From: Metabacillus sediminilitoris
GTDB taxonomy: Bacteria > Bacillota > Bacilli > Bacillales > Bacillaceae
Assembly (NCBI RefSeq): GCF_009720625.1
Contig: NZ_CP046266.1
Location: forward strand, 5,437,501 to 5,501,500
DNA length: 64,000 bases
Reading direction: 5' to 3'
Position numbers and translations under genes: made by a program
Notes under the pieces: generated by a model
Database searches by the model: none
What the model was told of the DNA's origin: nothing
Seen by the model: the letters and a program-made list of their open reading frames with translations, nothing else
Part shown: positions 1 to 8,805 of the stretch, piece by piece
Layout: each line of letters starts with the position of its first letter
Position numbering within the stretch: position 1 is the stretch's first letter

Positions 1-135
1 GAATTGACCGGCTCTTATGCTTCAGGATTTATCATTTTCTCTATCATCGCACTCATGGCATTTGTTATTTTGTTAGTTGTGAGCAATACTTGGAAGAAAG
101 CAGTAAATTTAAAAGGAAATGCTATGAAAGTTTAA
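1..135 (+). CDS. C-terminal end of an MFS transporter, probably nitrate/nitrite (NarK/NasA type)
   Basis: The first base is already inside an open frame of 44 codons ending in TAA; the start lies outside the window. The visible part is one hydrophobic segment (residues around FIIFSIIALMAFVILLVV) followed by a short basic tail, as at the end of the last helix of an MFS carrier. The wording of this tail resembles NarK/NasA nitrate-nitrite transporters, and a uroporphyrinogen-III-synthase-like gene that could serve sirohaem supply lies 2 kb away; that assignment is inference from 44 residues. A strong terminator follows directly, so this is the last gene of its transcript. Confidence 0.6.
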   Translation, partial: ELTGSYASGFIIFSIIALMAFVILLVVSNTWKKAVNLKGNAMKV

Positions 136-149
136 AATACAGATGACTA

Positions 150-189
150 CCCTCGGCTTCATTTGGCCGAGGGCTTTTTTTATTTTTTT
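150..189 (+). terminator. Intrinsic terminator of the upstream transporter
   Basis: A perfect 8-bp stem (CCCTCGGC at 150-157 pairing with GCCGAGGG at 166-173) is followed by a long T-rich tract. Confidence 0.92.
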
Positions 190-232
190 AGGATTGCATG
201 GGATTGCGATCTTTTTTATCTATCTGTTATCC

Positions 233-290
233 TTTACAAATTTCTCCTTTATGGTATATTAGTTAAGTTGTTATTTACCTAGGTAAATAA
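233..290 (+). promoter_or_regulatory. Promoter and MarR-type operator of the first MarR-MFS pair
   Basis: TTTACA (233-238) and TATATT (255-260) are 16 bp apart and form a plausible sigma-A promoter. Just downstream, at 271-290, lies a perfect 20-bp palindrome, TTATTTACCTAGGTAAATAA, covering the expected transcript start. A palindrome here is where an autorepressing MarR protein would bind; binding by the product of 337-753 is inference. Confidence 0.75.
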
Positions 291-336
291 TTTGTAACTA
301 ATCATATTTATGTGGGATAGATTGAGGAGATTATAA

Positions 337-753
337 ATGGAAAACACAAGCAAGCTCTTTCACATGCTCTATCAGAAAACGCGGCTAATGACAAAAGAAC
401 AAAATGACCATATCCAAAAACACGGCTTATATAGTTCACAATGGTCGATTCTTTTTTGCTTAAAAATCAATGGACCGATGACACAAAGTGATATTTGGCG
501 TTATTTATCTGTAGAAGCTCCAACCATTACCCGTACAATTGTAAAGCTCGAGGATAGCGGCTGGGTTAAACGGACACAAGGAAGCGATAAACGTGAGCGG
601 CTCGTTTCACTTACAGATAAAGCAATTGAAAATTTCCCATCCATTGAACTAGATGTAAGAGCATTTGAGCAAAAAATGCTTGCATCGTTATCGAAAGAAG
701 AACAGGAAAACTTGTTCCACTTATTAACGAAACTTGGTACACCAAACAAATAA
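337..753 (+). CDS. MarR-family transcriptional regulator
   Basis: 138 residues, the usual MarR length. The winged helix-turn-helix is clear: recognition helix around residues 58-71 (EAPTITRTIVKL) and wing around 80-93 (DKRERLVSLT), flanked by N- and C-terminal dimerisation helices. GAGGAG stands 8 bases before the ATG. It lies 19 bp upstream of an MFS transporter gene and downstream of a perfect palindrome, the classic layout of an autoregulated drug-efflux cassette. The family usually represses and is released by small phenolic or antibiotic ligands; the ligand here is unknown. A paralogous pair with the same order sits at 60.7-62.3 kb. Confidence 0.9.
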   Translation: MENTSKLFHMLYQKTRLMTKEQNDHIQKHGLYSSQWSILFCLKINGPMTQSDIWRYLSVEAPTITRTIVKLEDSGWVKRTQGSDKRERLVSLTDKAIENFPSIELDVRAFEQKMLASLSKEEQENLFHLLTKLGTPNK

Positions 754-772
754 AAAGGAGGAATGAGTCTAA

Positions 773-1984
773 ATGGAACATGAAAAAAAGCAACCAATTT
801 GGACCAAAAGTTTTATCAGTATTTCGTTAAGTAACTTTTTTATCTTTATCGCCTTTTATGGCTTACTAGCATCCTTGCCTATTTATGTCCTTGATGAACT
901 CCATCGTTCAGAGCTTGATGCAGGTTTAGTTGTCACGATTTTTCTTTTATCAGCTATTATCGTTCGCCCATTTTCAGGCAAACTATTGGCTGATTACGGC
1001 AAAAAAAGAATGTTAATGACTAGTCTTCTCTTATTTACAATTTGTTCATTTTTGTACTTATGGATCGATCAATATGCTTTATTACTCGTTTTGCGATTTT
1101 TCCATGGAATGTGGTTCAGCATCGCAACGACAGCGACTGGTGCAATTGCAGCAGATCTTATCCCCCTAAAAAGACGTGGTGAAGGTCTTGGATATTTTGT
1201 CATGTCAACGAATCTTGCAGTTGTTTTCGGCCCTCTTATCTCACTAACTCTCATACAAGCAGCATCATTTAAGATCCTATTTCTTGTATTTGCGGTATTA
1301 ATATTAGTCGGATTACTTATAACAGCTACAAGTAAGGTGAAGGAATTACAGCAAGCACCTACTGAAACGAAGAAACGATTACAGTTTTCAGATTTAATTG
1401 ATCAAAAAGCATTGCCAGTTGCTTTTATTGGGAGTTTAGTAGCGTTCTCTTATTCAAGTGTTCTTTCGTTTCTATCTATCTATGCAAAAGAGCTTAATTT
1501 ATTAGATGCAGCAAGCTTTTTCTTCGTTGTCTTTGCTGTTGTCATGTTAATCGCACGTCCTTTTAGCGGCCGCTTATTTGATACAAAAGGTCCACACTTT
1601 ATCATTTATCCGGCACTTGCGCTATTTTTCATCGGATTGTTTTTATTAAGTATTACACAAACTTCCTTTATGCTTCTTCTATCAGGTGCATTTATTGGTC
1701 TTGGCTATGGAACGGTTGTCCCATCTTTACAAACACTTGCAGTACAAGCAACAGATCGCCATCGAAGCGGGCATGCTACAGCAACATTCTTTACACTTTT
1801 TGACACAGGTTTAGCAATTGGTTCTTATGTCCTTGGAATCGTTGCCACACAACTTGGATATAGTACTCTTTACTTCATTACTACTCTGTTTATGATCGTT
1901 GTCGTTATATGCTATAAGCTTGTGCTGCATCGAAAAAAAGGAGCTGCAGCGTTAAATTTGGAGGAATCAAACACTAGTATTTAA
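773..1984 (+). CDS. MFS transporter, drug-efflux type
   Basis: 403 residues with the hydrophobic pattern of 12 membrane segments. The MFS motif A loop is present between TM2 and TM3 (GKLLADYGKKR, residues 69-79) and a second copy of the loop (GRLFDTKG) opens the second half. The motif around KRRGEGLGYFVMST before TM5 is shared with the second MFS protein at 61138-62349, so the two are paralogues. AAGGAGG precedes the ATG. Co-transcribed with the MarR gene, it is probably an efflux pump controlled by it. The substrate cannot be told from the sequence. Confidence 0.88.
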   Translation: MEHEKKQPIWTKSFISISLSNFFIFIAFYGLLASLPIYVLDELHRSELDAGLVVTIFLLSAIIVRPFSGKLLADYGKKRMLMTSLLLFTICSFLYLWIDQYALLLVLRFFHGMWFSIATTATGAIAADLIPLKRRGEGLGYFVMSTNLAVVFGPLISLTLIQAASFKILFLVFAVLILVGLLITATSKVKELQQAPTETKKRLQFSDLIDQKALPVAFIGSLVAFSYSSVLSFLSIYAKELNLLDAASFFFVVFAVVMLIARPFSGRLFDTKGPHFIIYPALALFFIGLFLLSITQTSFMLLLSGAFIGLGYGTVVPSLQTLAVQATDRHRSGHATATFFTLFDTGLAIGSYVLGIVATQLGYSTLYFITTLFMIVVVICYKLVLHRKKGAAALNLEESNTSI

Positions 1985-2035
1985 AGCTGGACTTATCGGT
2001 CAATTGGTGAGTTATTACTTCTCGTTAAACTCGGT

Positions 2036-2083
2036 AAAAAAGGTGACTGTTCTACTTTTAGGAGTAGAGAGTCACCTTTTTTT
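2036..2083 (+). terminator. Terminator of the MarR-MFS operon
   Basis: Long hairpin: AAAAAAGGTGACT (2036-2048) pairs with AGTCACCTTTTTTT, with an inner TCTACT/AGTAGA stem, ending in a T run. Confidence 0.9.
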
Positions 2084-2151
2084 GTTTTTACCTGCTGTAA
2101 TTAACCAAATGACTCTTGGTGACGGACCATTATAAGCATCATTCTGGGTGT

Positions 2152-2180
2152 ATAAAAAAGAACGACTAAAAGCGTCGCTC
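2152..2180 (-). terminator. Terminator of the HemD-like gene
   Basis: On the minus strand GAGCGAC (2180-2174) pairs with GTCGTTC (2166-2160), loop of 7, followed by six T residues. It starts 18 bp after the stop codon of the gene at 2198-3016. Confidence 0.8.
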
Positions 2181-2197
2181 TACTTTTTATTAAACGA

Positions 2198-3016
2198 TCA
2201 TTTGTTACCTTCTAAGTCTTGATAGTAACGGACAAGGGCAATAATCGCACTACCCATTCGCTCCTCCTCTGGTACAACCATTCTTGTAATGCCCACTTCA
2301 CGTAAAGCCTGCGCAGTCACTTTGCCCACTGAAACAGCCATCACATTTGTTGCGAATGCCTCTAAGAGTTCTTTTTCAACACCTTGCTCTTTAGCATATG
2401 CCATTAAAAAGCGAGCTTGAGGGGTACTAGTAAAATTCACCGCATCAATCTCACCTCTTAAGATTTCACCAACAAGCTGTGCCATCACTTCAGGCTTTGG
2501 GGGAATATGCTTATAAGGTAGGATTTCACGATATTCGGCACCTTGTTCATCAAGCAAATTCATTAATAATGGCGCTGGATCACCGTGAAGCTGCAGGGCA
2601 ACACGACAGCCTGTTAAACGATGTGCCTTCAGTTCTCTTACTAATCCTGCTGTACTGCCATCATCATCTCTAACATCTGGCTTAATTCCTAATTTCTTTA
2701 AAACATTCACCGTTTTATAGCCTCTTGCTGCAATTTTGGCTTTTTCTAATGCTTTAATAAAGTTTTCACCTAACCCAATACTCACTGCTGTTTGGTATAA
2801 CTTATCTGTCCCAATACCAGTCGTGAAAATAAGCCAATCAAAGTTTCCCTCGACCAATGCATGGATCTCTTTCTCAACATTTGAATCATCAAGGAAGACA
2901 GTTCCTTGTGCAGGTCGTACCAAAGCAACCCCGCCTAAATTCTCAACAAGCTTACTCAGCTCTTCAGATTTTCTTTGTCCAGCTAAAGCTATGGTTTTGC
3001 CATTCAATCGTTTCAC
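2198..3016 (-). CDS. Uroporphyrinogen-III synthase-like (HemD domain) protein
   Basis: 272 residues that follow the HemD fold pattern: an N-terminal half starting with GKTIALAGQRKSEEL, a central segment FDWLIFTTGIGTDKL, and a C-terminal half with DAVNFTSTPQARFL and AVSVGKVTAQALREVGI, the usual uroporphyrinogen-III-synthase signature segments. HemD closes hydroxymethylbilane to uroporphyrinogen III, the branch point to haem, sirohaem and cobalamin. The usual Bacillus hemD sits in the hemAXCDBL operon; this copy stands alone, so it may be an accessory synthase (for example sirohaem for nitrite reductase, given the nitrate-type transporter nearby) or a HemD-like regulator. Which role it has is inference. 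Confidence 0.8.
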   Translation of the reverse strand: MKRLNGKTIALAGQRKSEELSKLVENLGGVALVRPAQGTVFLDDSNVEKEIHALVEGNFDWLIFTTGIGTDKLYQTAVSIGLGENFIKALEKAKIAARGYKTVNVLKKLGIKPDVRDDDGSTAGLVRELKAHRLTGCRVALQLHGDPAPLLMNLLDEQGAEYREILPYKHIPPKPEVMAQLVGEILRGEIDAVNFTSTPQARFLMAYAKEQGVEKELLEAFATNVMAVSVGKVTAQALREVGITRMVVPEEERMGSAIIALVRYYQDLEGNK

Positions 3017-3141
3017 GACAATCCCCCCGATAATTTTCTAAGTTGTTCATATTGTATCATCTTTAAGAATTGGTTTGTCTGATAATTTAAAAAAGACTGA
3101 CATAGTTATGACAAGGCTAGTTATTTTATCTTTTAAATCTT

Positions 3142-3364
3142 CAAGGCTGTTTTAGCAAACTTTGTTGCTATTTACCAAGTATTGCTGTGTGGTTGATTTC
3201 CGCTCCAGATGCTCGCTTTCCGCGGGGCGGGCGGTGAGCCTCCTCGGCGTAAACGCCTGTGGGGTCTCACCTGTCCCGCTGCTCCCGCAGGAGTCTCGCA
3301 CTTCCGCTCCAATCAACCTTAAATAGTTTCCGTTTTAAAAGCAACAATTTCTTAGAAAAGAGCC
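3142..3364. repeat. GC-rich dispersed structured repeat, copy 1
   Basis: This intergenic stretch is far richer in GC than its surroundings and can fold extensively (for example CTCCTGCGGGAG and GGCGTTTACGCC hairpins). A second copy lies at 43251-43472 in the opposite orientation, matching over about 220 bp with scattered differences, including the AT-rich flanks (TTTGTTGCTATTTACCAAGT). Sequences of this kind are scattered between genes in many Bacillaceae genomes; they carry no transposase. The short open frames inside are not genes. Confidence 0.85.
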
Positions 3365-3393
3365 ATCTTCAATGACTTCCTCAAAACTTTCAT

Positions 3394-3436
3394 CATAAAA
3401 AATGAGGTACTCATCACATTCTTTTGAGTACCTCAT
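3394..3436 (-). terminator. Terminator of purU
   Basis: A perfect 12-bp stem (ATGAGGTACTCA at 3402-3413 with TGAGTACCTCAT at 3425-3436); read on the minus strand it ends in TTTTTT. Confidence 0.92.
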
Positions 3437-3477
3437 GATTTACAGTATTCTTTTATGAATAGATACTCTACAAAACC

Positions 3478-4377
3478 TTAGAAAACAATCGTTTTATTTT
3501 GATGAACAATAATTCGATCTTCCAAATGCCATTTCACGGCGCGGACGAGTACACTTCGTTCAACCGTACGACCGATTTTTTTCATATTATCGATATCATC
3601 GCGATGATTTACACGAGCGATATCCTGCTCGATAATCGGACCTTCATCAAGGTCATTTGTAACATAATGGGATGTTGCACCGATTAGCTTTACTCCGCGT
3701 CCATACGCACGTTCATATGGCCTTGCGCCAATGAATGCTGGTAAGAATGAATGATGAATGTTAATAATCTTATTAGGATTTGCGGCAACAAAGTTCGGTG
3801 TTAAGATTTGCATATATCGTGCCAATATAATTAAATCAATATCGTGCTCTTTTAGCAGCTCCAGTTGTTTTTCTTCTACTTGAGCGCGAATATCTTTATT
3901 TGCTGGAATATAATAAAACGGGATGTTAAATGATTCAACAACCTCTCTTGCATCCTCGTGATTACTTATAACAAGGGCAATATCTGTCATTAGATCTCCA
4001 CTTTGCCAATCCCATAGAAGCTCTAATAAACAGTGAAGTTCTTTTGATACAAAGATTGCTGTTTTTTTCACATTATATACATGAGTTAGCGTCCAATCCA
4101 TTGAAAAATCCTCAGCAAGAAGAGCAAACTGCTTCTCCATCTCTTTTGCCTTTACCTTTAATCCGGGACATTCAAATTCGATGCGAATGAAAAATGTTCC
4201 GCCTTCAGGATTTGTTGAATACTGGCTTGACTCAATAATATTTGCATTATGGGAAAATAAGAATTTTGAGATCATCGAAACAATTCCAGGTTGGTCAGGG
4301 CAACTAACTAAAAGGCGCCCACGATTTTGATTTCGCTTTTGAAATTGTTCGATTTGATCTTTACTAAATGAATTCAT
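3478..4377 (-). CDS. purU: Formyltetrahydrofolate deformylase PurU
   Basis: PurU hydrolyses 10-formyl-tetrahydrofolate to formate and tetrahydrofolate, balancing one-carbon pools. The 299-residue protein has an N-terminal ACT domain (about 20-100, starting RGRLLVSCPDQPGIV) and a C-terminal formyltransferase fold (about 105-299) with the catalytic signature INIHHSFLPAF and the downstream DEGPII aspartate; the length is typical. An in-frame extension reaches 4422, but AGAGAGG lies just upstream of the ATG at 4377 and the protein from there matches family length. It is monocistronic with its own terminator. Confidence 0.95.
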   Translation of the reverse strand: MNSFSKDQIEQFQKRNQNRGRLLVSCPDQPGIVSMISKFLFSHNANIIESSQYSTNPEGGTFFIRIEFECPGLKVKAKEMEKQFALLAEDFSMDWTLTHVYNVKKTAIFVSKELHCLLELLWDWQSGDLMTDIALVISNHEDAREVVESFNIPFYYIPANKDIRAQVEEKQLELLKEHDIDLIILARYMQILTPNFVAANPNKIINIHHSFLPAFIGARPYERAYGRGVKLIGATSHYVTNDLDEGPIIEQDIARVNHRDDIDNMKKIGRTVERSVLVRAVKWHLEDRIIVHQNKTIVF

Positions 4378-4456
4378 GATAAAAACCTCTCTATATGTGA
4401 TGAAAATCATTATACATGACAAAGTTTCATTTTTTAATACATTTAGTGAATTGTCA

Positions 4457-4891
4457 TTAAATCTTCCTAAGACTAGCCTTACGAATAATCTGATTCATGA
4501 CCTCTGATAAAACTAACCCGATCGCAATCGCACCAGAAATCATAAATGCCTTTGCAGCAAGAGGAATCGCCGCATTAAAATCATTTTCAACCACCTGTCT
4601 CATAGCGTCATATGCTAATCCGCCAGGGACTAACGGTATAATGCCCGAAACATTAAAAATAATGACAGGTGTTTTATATTTTTTAGCAAAAAAATGACTA
4701 ATCACAGCAATAATAAAGGAAGCAAATAATGTGGCAAGTACACTATCCATCTTATATTGATACAAGATAAGATAAATCATCCAGCCAATCATTCCAACAA
4801 AACCGCATTTCAATAATGTTTTAGCAGGCGCACTAAAAATAATACCAAATGCCGCTGTCGCAATAAAACTAGTTATGAACTGTTCAATCAA
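4457..4891 (-). CDS. ThrE-type exporter subunit, small (YjjB/DUF3815-like) half
   Basis: About 144 residues with four or more hydrophobic helices and the family segment IIPLVPGGLAYDAMRQ. It corresponds to the C-terminal half of ThrE threonine/serine exporters and forms a pair with the larger half encoded just upstream (4997-5749). The frame is open to an ATG at 4960, but AAGGAGG at about 4907-4901 points to a TTG start at 4891, which gives the normal length of this subunit. Substrate specificity for threonine/serine is the family's reported role and is not proven here. Confidence 0.82.
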   Translation of the reverse strand: MIEQFITSFIATAAFGIIFSAPAKTLLKCGFVGMIGWMIYLILYQYKMDSVLATLFASFIIAVISHFFAKKYKTPVIIFNVSGIIPLVPGGLAYDAMRQVVENDFNAAIPLAAKAFMISGAIAIGLVLSEVMNQIIRKASLRKI

Positions 4892-4996
4892 TATAAAAGC
4901 CTCCTTACCTACATAAGCGAAAGAGCCGGCAATCCTTATGCCAAACAATGGGCACGGCACTAATACTATAGAAGAAACGAATAACTGTTTCTCCCT

Positions 4997-5749
4997 TTAA
5001 AATGAAAAAACGATCGCTACGCCTGCTCCAATGGCAAATGCCGTTAAAAATGCTTCGGCACCCTTAGAAATGCCTGATACCAAATGTCCTGCCATTAAAT
5101 CTCTTACAGCGTTGGTAATTAACAAACCTGGAACTAAAGGCATCACAGAACCAATAATAATCTTATCCAGTTCAGTACCGATATTGAATACAACAAACAA
5201 TACCGATATCAACCCGATGATTAGTGAGGCTAAAAATTCAGCAAAAAACTTTATTTCTACCAATTGGTGAAAATAAATTAAACATGAAAATCCAATTCCA
5301 CCAGTTAGTAAGGCAGGGAGAAAGTCCGTCCAATCGCCTTGAAACATAATTAAAAAACAACCGCTTGAAATGGAAGCTGCCGCGATTTGTACCCAGGTTG
5401 GGTATGCCAGTGCATCCCGTTCGATCTCTTTAAGTTGCTCTAACGCCTCTTTAACAGTAAGATCCCCACTGCTAATTAACCTTGAAACACTGTTTACTTT
5501 TGCCACTTTTTGCAAATTTGTTGATCGATCAACAATTCTCACTAATTTCGTAGGGTGATGACTATCAATTGAAAAAATAATACCAGTAGGAGTTACATAG
5601 CTATGTGAATGATAAATTCCATAGGCAGCAGCTATTCGCATCATGGTATCTTCTACACGATAAGTCTCAGCGCCGCCTCTAAGCATGATCTTCCCTGCCA
5701 GCAAACATACTTCGATAATATCAAAGGTTTGATCTTGTTTCTTATCCAC
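4997..5749 (-). CDS. ThrE-type exporter subunit, large (YjjP/DUF1212-like) half
   Basis: 250 residues: a soluble N-terminal part of about 115 residues (AGKIMLRGGAETYRVEDTM) followed by five hydrophobic segments, with the segment SVMPLVPGLLITNAVRDLMAG that mirrors IIPLVPGG in its partner. In E. coli-type systems the two halves (YjjP and YjjB) act together as a dicarboxylate or amino-acid exporter, and in corynebacteria they are fused as ThrE. Here they are adjacent, about 100 bp apart, and on the same strand. The actual substrate is inference. Confidence 0.85.
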   Translation of the reverse strand: MDKKQDQTFDIIEVCLLAGKIMLRGGAETYRVEDTMMRIAAAYGIYHSHSYVTPTGIIFSIDSHHPTKLVRIVDRSTNLQKVAKVNSVSRLISSGDLTVKEALEQLKEIERDALAYPTWVQIAAASISSGCFLIMFQGDWTDFLPALLTGGIGFSCLIYFHQLVEIKFFAEFLASLIIGLISVLFVVFNIGTELDKIIIGSVMPLVPGLLITNAVRDLMAGHLVSGISKGAEAFLTAFAIGAGVAIVFSF

Positions 5750-5850
5750 CTTGCCTTCACTCCGTCATCATAATGTCAATTTCGAGTCTAATGAAGATTC
5801 CGCATTTAAGCAAATGTAACCAACTCTATAAGTTAGAAGCGGAGGTCCTT

Positions 5851-6987
5851 TTATCCGCAACACTTTTTGTACTTTTTCCCACTGCCACAAGGACATGGAT
5901 CGTTTCTTCCTGCCTTTTTTACGGTCGCTTGTTGACTAATCATCATTTCTTCCGCGTTTTCCTCTTTTCGAATGATTAAAAGCCACTCTTCTAAAAGCGG
6001 ATGGTCAATACCGATCATTTTATAGTAACTATAGGCTAACTGTTCAACATCATATAAATATGTTGTAGGTCTTTTACTTACAAAGTGATTAATTTCTGGT
6101 TCACCTGCAAGACTTAACTGATGCGCGAGAGCCTCAATAATTGTTGCTTGTATATCCTCATCTTCTGCCTTGTAATAACTATTACGCAGAACTTCAATTG
6201 CATAATCCGTTTTAATATTTTCCACGATTGACGTTGCGAAAATATTTGATTCTTCCTTAAGAATATATGGAGCAACTGCTTCTACAACATTGTCCGATTG
6301 AAATGATATTAGGGTTGCCGCAACCTCTTCAAGCAAAATATCTTCATCGCGGACAAGCAATGCGGCTAACTGTTGGACATACTTGTCATTCTTCATTAAG
6401 CCGAGCATATATACACCTAGTATGCCACGATAATCAAACCACTTTTCTTTTAGGTTAGCCTCTAAGATTTCATCTAGTTCCGCTTCTGTTATCCATTCAT
6501 TTTTAACACATGTATAGGCCACTTTTTTAGCAATCCGATAAAAAGCATGATGATGATATGTTTCGGCTTCAAGCAGGTGAAGAATACCTTCATATTCCAT
6601 TAAAATATTCTCTTTTGTGCCATTGACTAACAAATCATATAAATCCCAGTATTCATTTGGCATATATGGTGTTAAATCTTCCTTATATTTCAACGCTAGT
6701 TCAGGAGCTAAATCCGTAAAAAGGCGCTCATAAAAATGTTTATGATATTCCCGAGCATTTTTTACACATTTTACCAATAAAGGAACAATCTCTTCATGCA
6801 TCGGATCAATTGATAAATATATGAAAATAGATTCTCTTTTTTCAGCTTTTTCAATCGCCTCATTTATCAGCTGCTCTACCCAGCTTTTCCTAACATTCGG
6901 ATAGTCATGAAGTGTATGTAAAACGAAGTCCTGAATGATCCTATCATCGGAAAGCAGGAAGGGCTCAATACAATCTATAAAATTCAT
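5851..6987 (-). CDS. SEC-C motif protein with helical repeats
   Basis: 378 residues. The C-terminus is a canonical zinc-binding SEC-C motif ([16 protein letters not shown]), the same module found at the end of SecA and in many otherwise unrelated proteins. The rest is a run of amphipathic helices of roughly 35-40 residues each, resembling HEAT-like repeats, with no catalytic motif visible. Such proteins may be adaptors; the role is unknown. It is transcribed away from the trehalose operon. Confidence 0.75.
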   Translation of the reverse strand: MNFIDCIEPFLLSDDRIIQDFVLHTLHDYPNVRKSWVEQLINEAIEKAEKRESIFIYLSIDPMHEEIVPLLVKCVKNAREYHKHFYERLFTDLAPELALKYKEDLTPYMPNEYWDLYDLLVNGTKENILMEYEGILHLLEAETYHHHAFYRIAKKVAYTCVKNEWITEAELDEILEANLKEKWFDYRGILGVYMLGLMKNDKYVQQLAALLVRDEDILLEEVAATLISFQSDNVVEAVAPYILKEESNIFATSIVENIKTDYAIEVLRNSYYKAEDEDIQATIIEALAHQLSLAGEPEINHFVSKRPTTYLYDVEQLAYSYYKMIGIDHPLLEEWLLIIRKEENAEEMMISQQATVKKAGRNDPCPCGSGKKYKKCCG

Positions 6988-7141
6988 TCTTCAAAACCTC
7001 TCAATTTTTATTGTATATATTTCTTTCGATATTTGTTTTCTTGTAATCTTGCACTACCTTATATTAACAAGCATTTCCCTCTATCAAAAGTTTTAAATAG
7101 CGAATAAATGGTTATCTTCAATGAAAGCGTATATAAATTTG

Positions 7142-7229
7142 TTGACAACATGTATATACATGATTATGATAGTTATAATACATGTATATACATGTTTCGA
7201 CAATCTGGTTTAGATTGGAAACGCTTTTA
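7142..7229 (+). promoter_or_regulatory. Trehalose operon promoter, two TreR operators and a cre site
   Basis: TTGACA (7142-7147) and TATGAT (7165-7170) are 17 bp apart. Two identical 14-bp palindromes CATGTATATACATG lie at 7149-7162, inside the promoter spacer, and at 7181-7194, just after the expected start; their centres are 32 bp apart, about three helical turns. TreR is encoded by the third gene of the operon and belongs to a GntR group that binds TGTATATACA-type palindromes. TGGAAACGCTTTTA (7216-7229) fits the CcpA cre consensus (TGNAANCGNWNNCW) at most positions, in a roadblock position downstream of the promoter. Confidence 0.85.
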
Positions 7230-7281
7230 ATGATGATTCAACCAATATAATTTAAATTTCAGAATTACGGGAGGGGAAACC

Positions 7282-8685
7282 ATGAGTATCGATCAAAAAC
7301 AAGTAAGTCAAATCATTGATGCCATCGGTGGCAAAGACAATATTTCAGCTGCAACACATTGTGTTACACGCCTGCGCTTTGCATTAGTTGATGAAGGGAA
7401 AGTAGATAAAGCAGCACTTGAATCAAATGAGCTTGTTAAAGGATCATTTTCAACAAACGGTCAATTTCAGGTCGTTATTGGACAAGGTACGGTAGATAAA
7501 GTGTACAAAGAGCTTGTACAGCAAACAGGTGTAGGGGAATCATCTAAAGATGATGTTAAAAAGGCATCTGAAAAACATTTAAACCCATTACAACGTGCAA
7601 TTAAAACATTAGCTGACATTTTCATTCCAATTTTGCCGGCGATCGTGACAGCTGGTTTACTAATGGGTATAAACAACATTTTGACAGGTCCTGGCATTTT
7701 CTTTGATGAAAAAGCGCTTGTTGATGTCTATCCACAATGGAAAGACGTTGCAAGTATTATTAATTTAATTGCAAACACAGCGTTTGTGTTCTTGCCTGGT
7801 CTCATTGGCTGGTCTGCTGTGAATCGATTCGGCGGAAGTCCGTTATTAGGGATGGTTCTTGGACTAATGCTCGTTCATCCAGATTTATTAAACGCTTGGG
7901 GCTATGGCTCTGCGGAAGAAATTCCAACTTGGAACTTATTTGGTTTAGAAGTTCAGAAGGTTGGTTACCAAGGTCAGGTATTACCAGTCTTACTTGCTTC
8001 ATATGTATTAGCAAAAATTGAAGTATTCTTGAAAAAGCGCATTCCTGACGCATTCCAGCTTTTACTAGTTGCTCCTATTACTTTATTACTTACTGGCCTT
8101 GTATCATTTATCGCAATTGGACCGATTACTTTTGCCATTGGAAACGTCATTACTGATGTTGTAGTAGGAATTTTCAATGTCGCTCCAATTTTAGGCGGTT
8201 TAATTTACGGTGGACTTTATGCACCGCTCGTTATCACAGGTATGCACCATACATTCTTGGCAGTAGACTTCCAGTTAATCGGCAGCACAGGCGGAACCTT
8301 CTTATGGCCAATGGTTGCTCTATCAAATATTGCTCAAGGCTCAGCAGCTTTAGCTATGATGATTGTATTAAAAGATGAAAAATTGAAAAGCTTGTCTGCT
8401 ACATCAGCTGTTTCTGCCTACCTTGGTATTACAGAACCTGCTATGTTCGGTGTTAACTTACGATTCCGCTTTGCGTTCATTTCAGCTATTATCGGATCGG
8501 CACTTGCAGGTGCGTTTATTTCATTGCAAGGTGTGAAAGCTCCGTCAATTGGAGTCGGCGGACTTCCTGGTTTCTTATCAATCTTCCCGGAAAACTGGGG
8601 ATCATTTTTTATCGGAATGGCCATTGTGTTAATCGTACCATTCGTTTTAACTATTGTTTTAGGGAAAATGCGTAAAGCACAATAA
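7282..8685 (+). CDS. treP: Trehalose-specific PTS enzyme IIBC
   Basis: TreP imports trehalose and phosphorylates it to trehalose-6-phosphate. Residues 1-85 form the EIIB domain with the phospho-accepting Cys27 in the motif AATHCVTRLRF; residues about 105-467 form the EIIC membrane domain with GMHHTF and the GITEPAMFG motif. There is no EIIA domain, so phosphate must come from a separate EIIA of the glucose type. It is the first gene of the operon, after a GGGAGGGG ribosome site, and its context (phospho-trehalase, TreR) sets the substrate. Confidence 0.96.
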   Translation: MSIDQKQVSQIIDAIGGKDNISAATHCVTRLRFALVDEGKVDKAALESNELVKGSFSTNGQFQVVIGQGTVDKVYKELVQQTGVGESSKDDVKKASEKHLNPLQRAIKTLADIFIPILPAIVTAGLLMGINNILTGPGIFFDEKALVDVYPQWKDVASIINLIANTAFVFLPGLIGWSAVNRFGGSPLLGMVLGLMLVHPDLLNAWGYGSAEEIPTWNLFGLEVQKVGYQGQVLPVLLASYVLAKIEVFLKKRIPDAFQLLLVAPITLLLTGLVSFIAIGPITFAIGNVITDVVVGIFNVAPILGGLIYGGLYAPLVITGMHHTFLAVDFQLIGSTGGTFLWPMVALSNIAQGSAALAMMIVLKDEKLKSLSATSAVSAYLGITEPAMFGVNLRFRFAFISAIIGSALAGAFISLQGVKAPSIGVGGLPGFLSIFPENWGSFFIGMAIVLIVPFVLTIVLGKMRKAQ

Positions 8686-8702
8686 TTAAACGTAAAAGAA
8701 GA

Positions 8703-8736
8703 GAGTCTATCATTATTTTGGATAGACTCCCTTTCT
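8703..8736 (+). terminator. Stem-loop between treP and treA
   Basis: GAGTCTATC (8703-8711) pairs with GATAGACTC (8721-8729), followed by CCTTTCTGTT. The weak T run suggests a partial terminator or an RNA-processing stem that lowers treA relative to treP. Confidence 0.6.
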
Positions 8737-8805
8737 GTTATATGGTTTGTAAAAGATTTAGGGCTCAGGCTTTAACCTAGATATAATAAATAGGAGTTGA
8801 TATAA

